NCBI GenBank assembly: GCA_002409215.1
Contig: DHUO01000024.1
Span: forward strand, 1-30,469
Source: Candidatus Dojkabacteria bacterium UBA5232
GTDB taxonomy: Bacteria; Patescibacteriota; Dojkabacteria; SC72
DNA: 30,469 nt
Reading direction: 5' to 3'
Both the position numbers and the translations under genes were made by a program. The notes beneath the pieces are model-generated. The model had not been told where the DNA came from and did no database searches. It saw nothing but the letters and a program-made list of their open reading frames with translations. Position 1 is the stretch's first letter. Each line of letters opens with the position of its first letter. This document shows, in pieces, positions 30,339 through 30,469 of the stretch.

Positions 30339-30411
30339 AGCTGGTGGAAGGCCTCGAACCCTCGACCTGTCCCTTACGAAGGGAATGCTCTGCCAACTGA
30401 GCTACACCAGC
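30339..30411 (-). tRNA. tRNA-Thr (CGT)
   Basis: On the minus strand, acceptor GCTGGTG pairs with CACCAGC, discriminator T, no encoded CCA. The anticodon arm TTCCCTTCGTAAGGGAC presents CGT, with one mismatch at the outer pair. D-arm AGCTCAGTTGGCAGAGC and T-arm GAGGGTTCGAGGCCTTC are regular. Confidence 0.92.
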
Positions 30412-30423
30412 AAACGTAACAGT

Positions 30424-30452
30424 ATTGTAACAGAAGGGTGGGGCGTATGCAA
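30424..30452 (-). promoter_or_regulatory. Promoter of tRNA-Thr (and the Fic-like gene)
   Basis: On the minus strand, TTGCAT (30447-30452), a 17-base spacer, then TACAAT (30424-30429), 12 bases before the tRNA. The rest of the window's right end, 30453-30469, shows nothing further. Confidence 0.65.
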
Positions 30453-30469
30453 TATTCTCATGCTCAATA

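Noticed and set aside
30328..30396. N-terminal 23 residues of the Fic-like frame
   Set aside because: They are translated from the tRNA-Thr gene and its spacer; the ATG at 30327 is the first credible start.
1..30469. UGA recoded to glycine as in Gracilibacteria/SR1
   Set aside because: RF2 is present, several genes end in TGA, and conserved motifs never cross an in-frame TGA.
1..30469. CRISPR arrays, insertion sequences or prophage genes
   Set aside because: No regularly spaced repeats, transposase, integrase or phage structural genes were seen.

Overview
The window is an AT-rich, gene-dense bacterial chromosome segment. Almost every gene is a core cell-cycle, envelope or translation gene with little space between neighbours. 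UGA is a normal stop here (several genes end in TGA and release factor 2 is present), so this is not a UGA-recoding lineage. Streamlining, few Shine-Dalgarno sites, near-leaderless promoters and the families present (TRM11-like methyltransferase, Lys-rich bL21, cohesin and GWNLI-type surface proteins, CapA) fit a Candidate Phyla Radiation (Patescibacteria) organism, perhaps Dojkabacteria/WS6 or Microgenomates. That placement is an inference and was not checked by a search.

Layout. 1-3.2 kb: the 3' part of a CapA-like metallophosphatase gene, convergent with a membrane-anchored surface protein (Fn3, lysozyme-like and GWNLI-type domains), then tRNA-Asn. 3.4-4.0 kb: hibernation factor hpf. 4.0-9.3 kb, minus strand: a division and cell-wall operon reading prfB, ftsE, ftsX, coiled-coil M23 hydrolase, SurA_N-like membrane protein. 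9.3-13.7 kb: gpmI, uppP (convergent), a cohesin-domain membrane protein and a GT4 glycosyltransferase. 13.7-14.5 kb: tRNA-Phe, tRNA-Gly and a DedA-family gene. 14.6-19.4 kb: ftsQ-ftsA-ftsZ-ftsW. 19.4-22.1 kb: rplU, a TRM11-like methyltransferase, rpmA and an RlmB/TrmH-type methyltransferase. 22.1-25.2 kb, minus strand: sanA/ydcF-like gene, lepB, parA, parB. 25.2-27.3 kb: an accessory island between tRNA-Glu and tRNA-Leu. 27.4-30.4 kb, minus strand: tRNA-Thr, a degenerate Fic-fold/wHTH gene, gatB, gatC.

How the genes work together. FtsQ, FtsA, FtsZ and FtsW are the division core. FtsEX probably controls the M23 hydrolase that splits septal peptidoglycan. UppP recycles the undecaprenyl carrier. 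LepB processes exported proteins. ParAB segregates the chromosome. Together these indicate a real peptidoglycan wall and an FtsZ-based divisome.

The two most unusual things are these. (1) The M23 domain of the FtsEX-linked hydrolase is circularly permuted: the HLHF half comes before the HxxxxxD half, and the protein ends exactly at the YxHL strand. (2) The 25.5-27.2 kb island holds two unrelated orphan genes built to the same plan: a strong extended -10 promoter, a leader with inverted repeats, an ORF with a good ribosome-binding site, and a nearly identical ~73-nt structured terminator. The second leader also carries a 25-bp RNA hairpin whose G-U pairs show which strand is transcribed.
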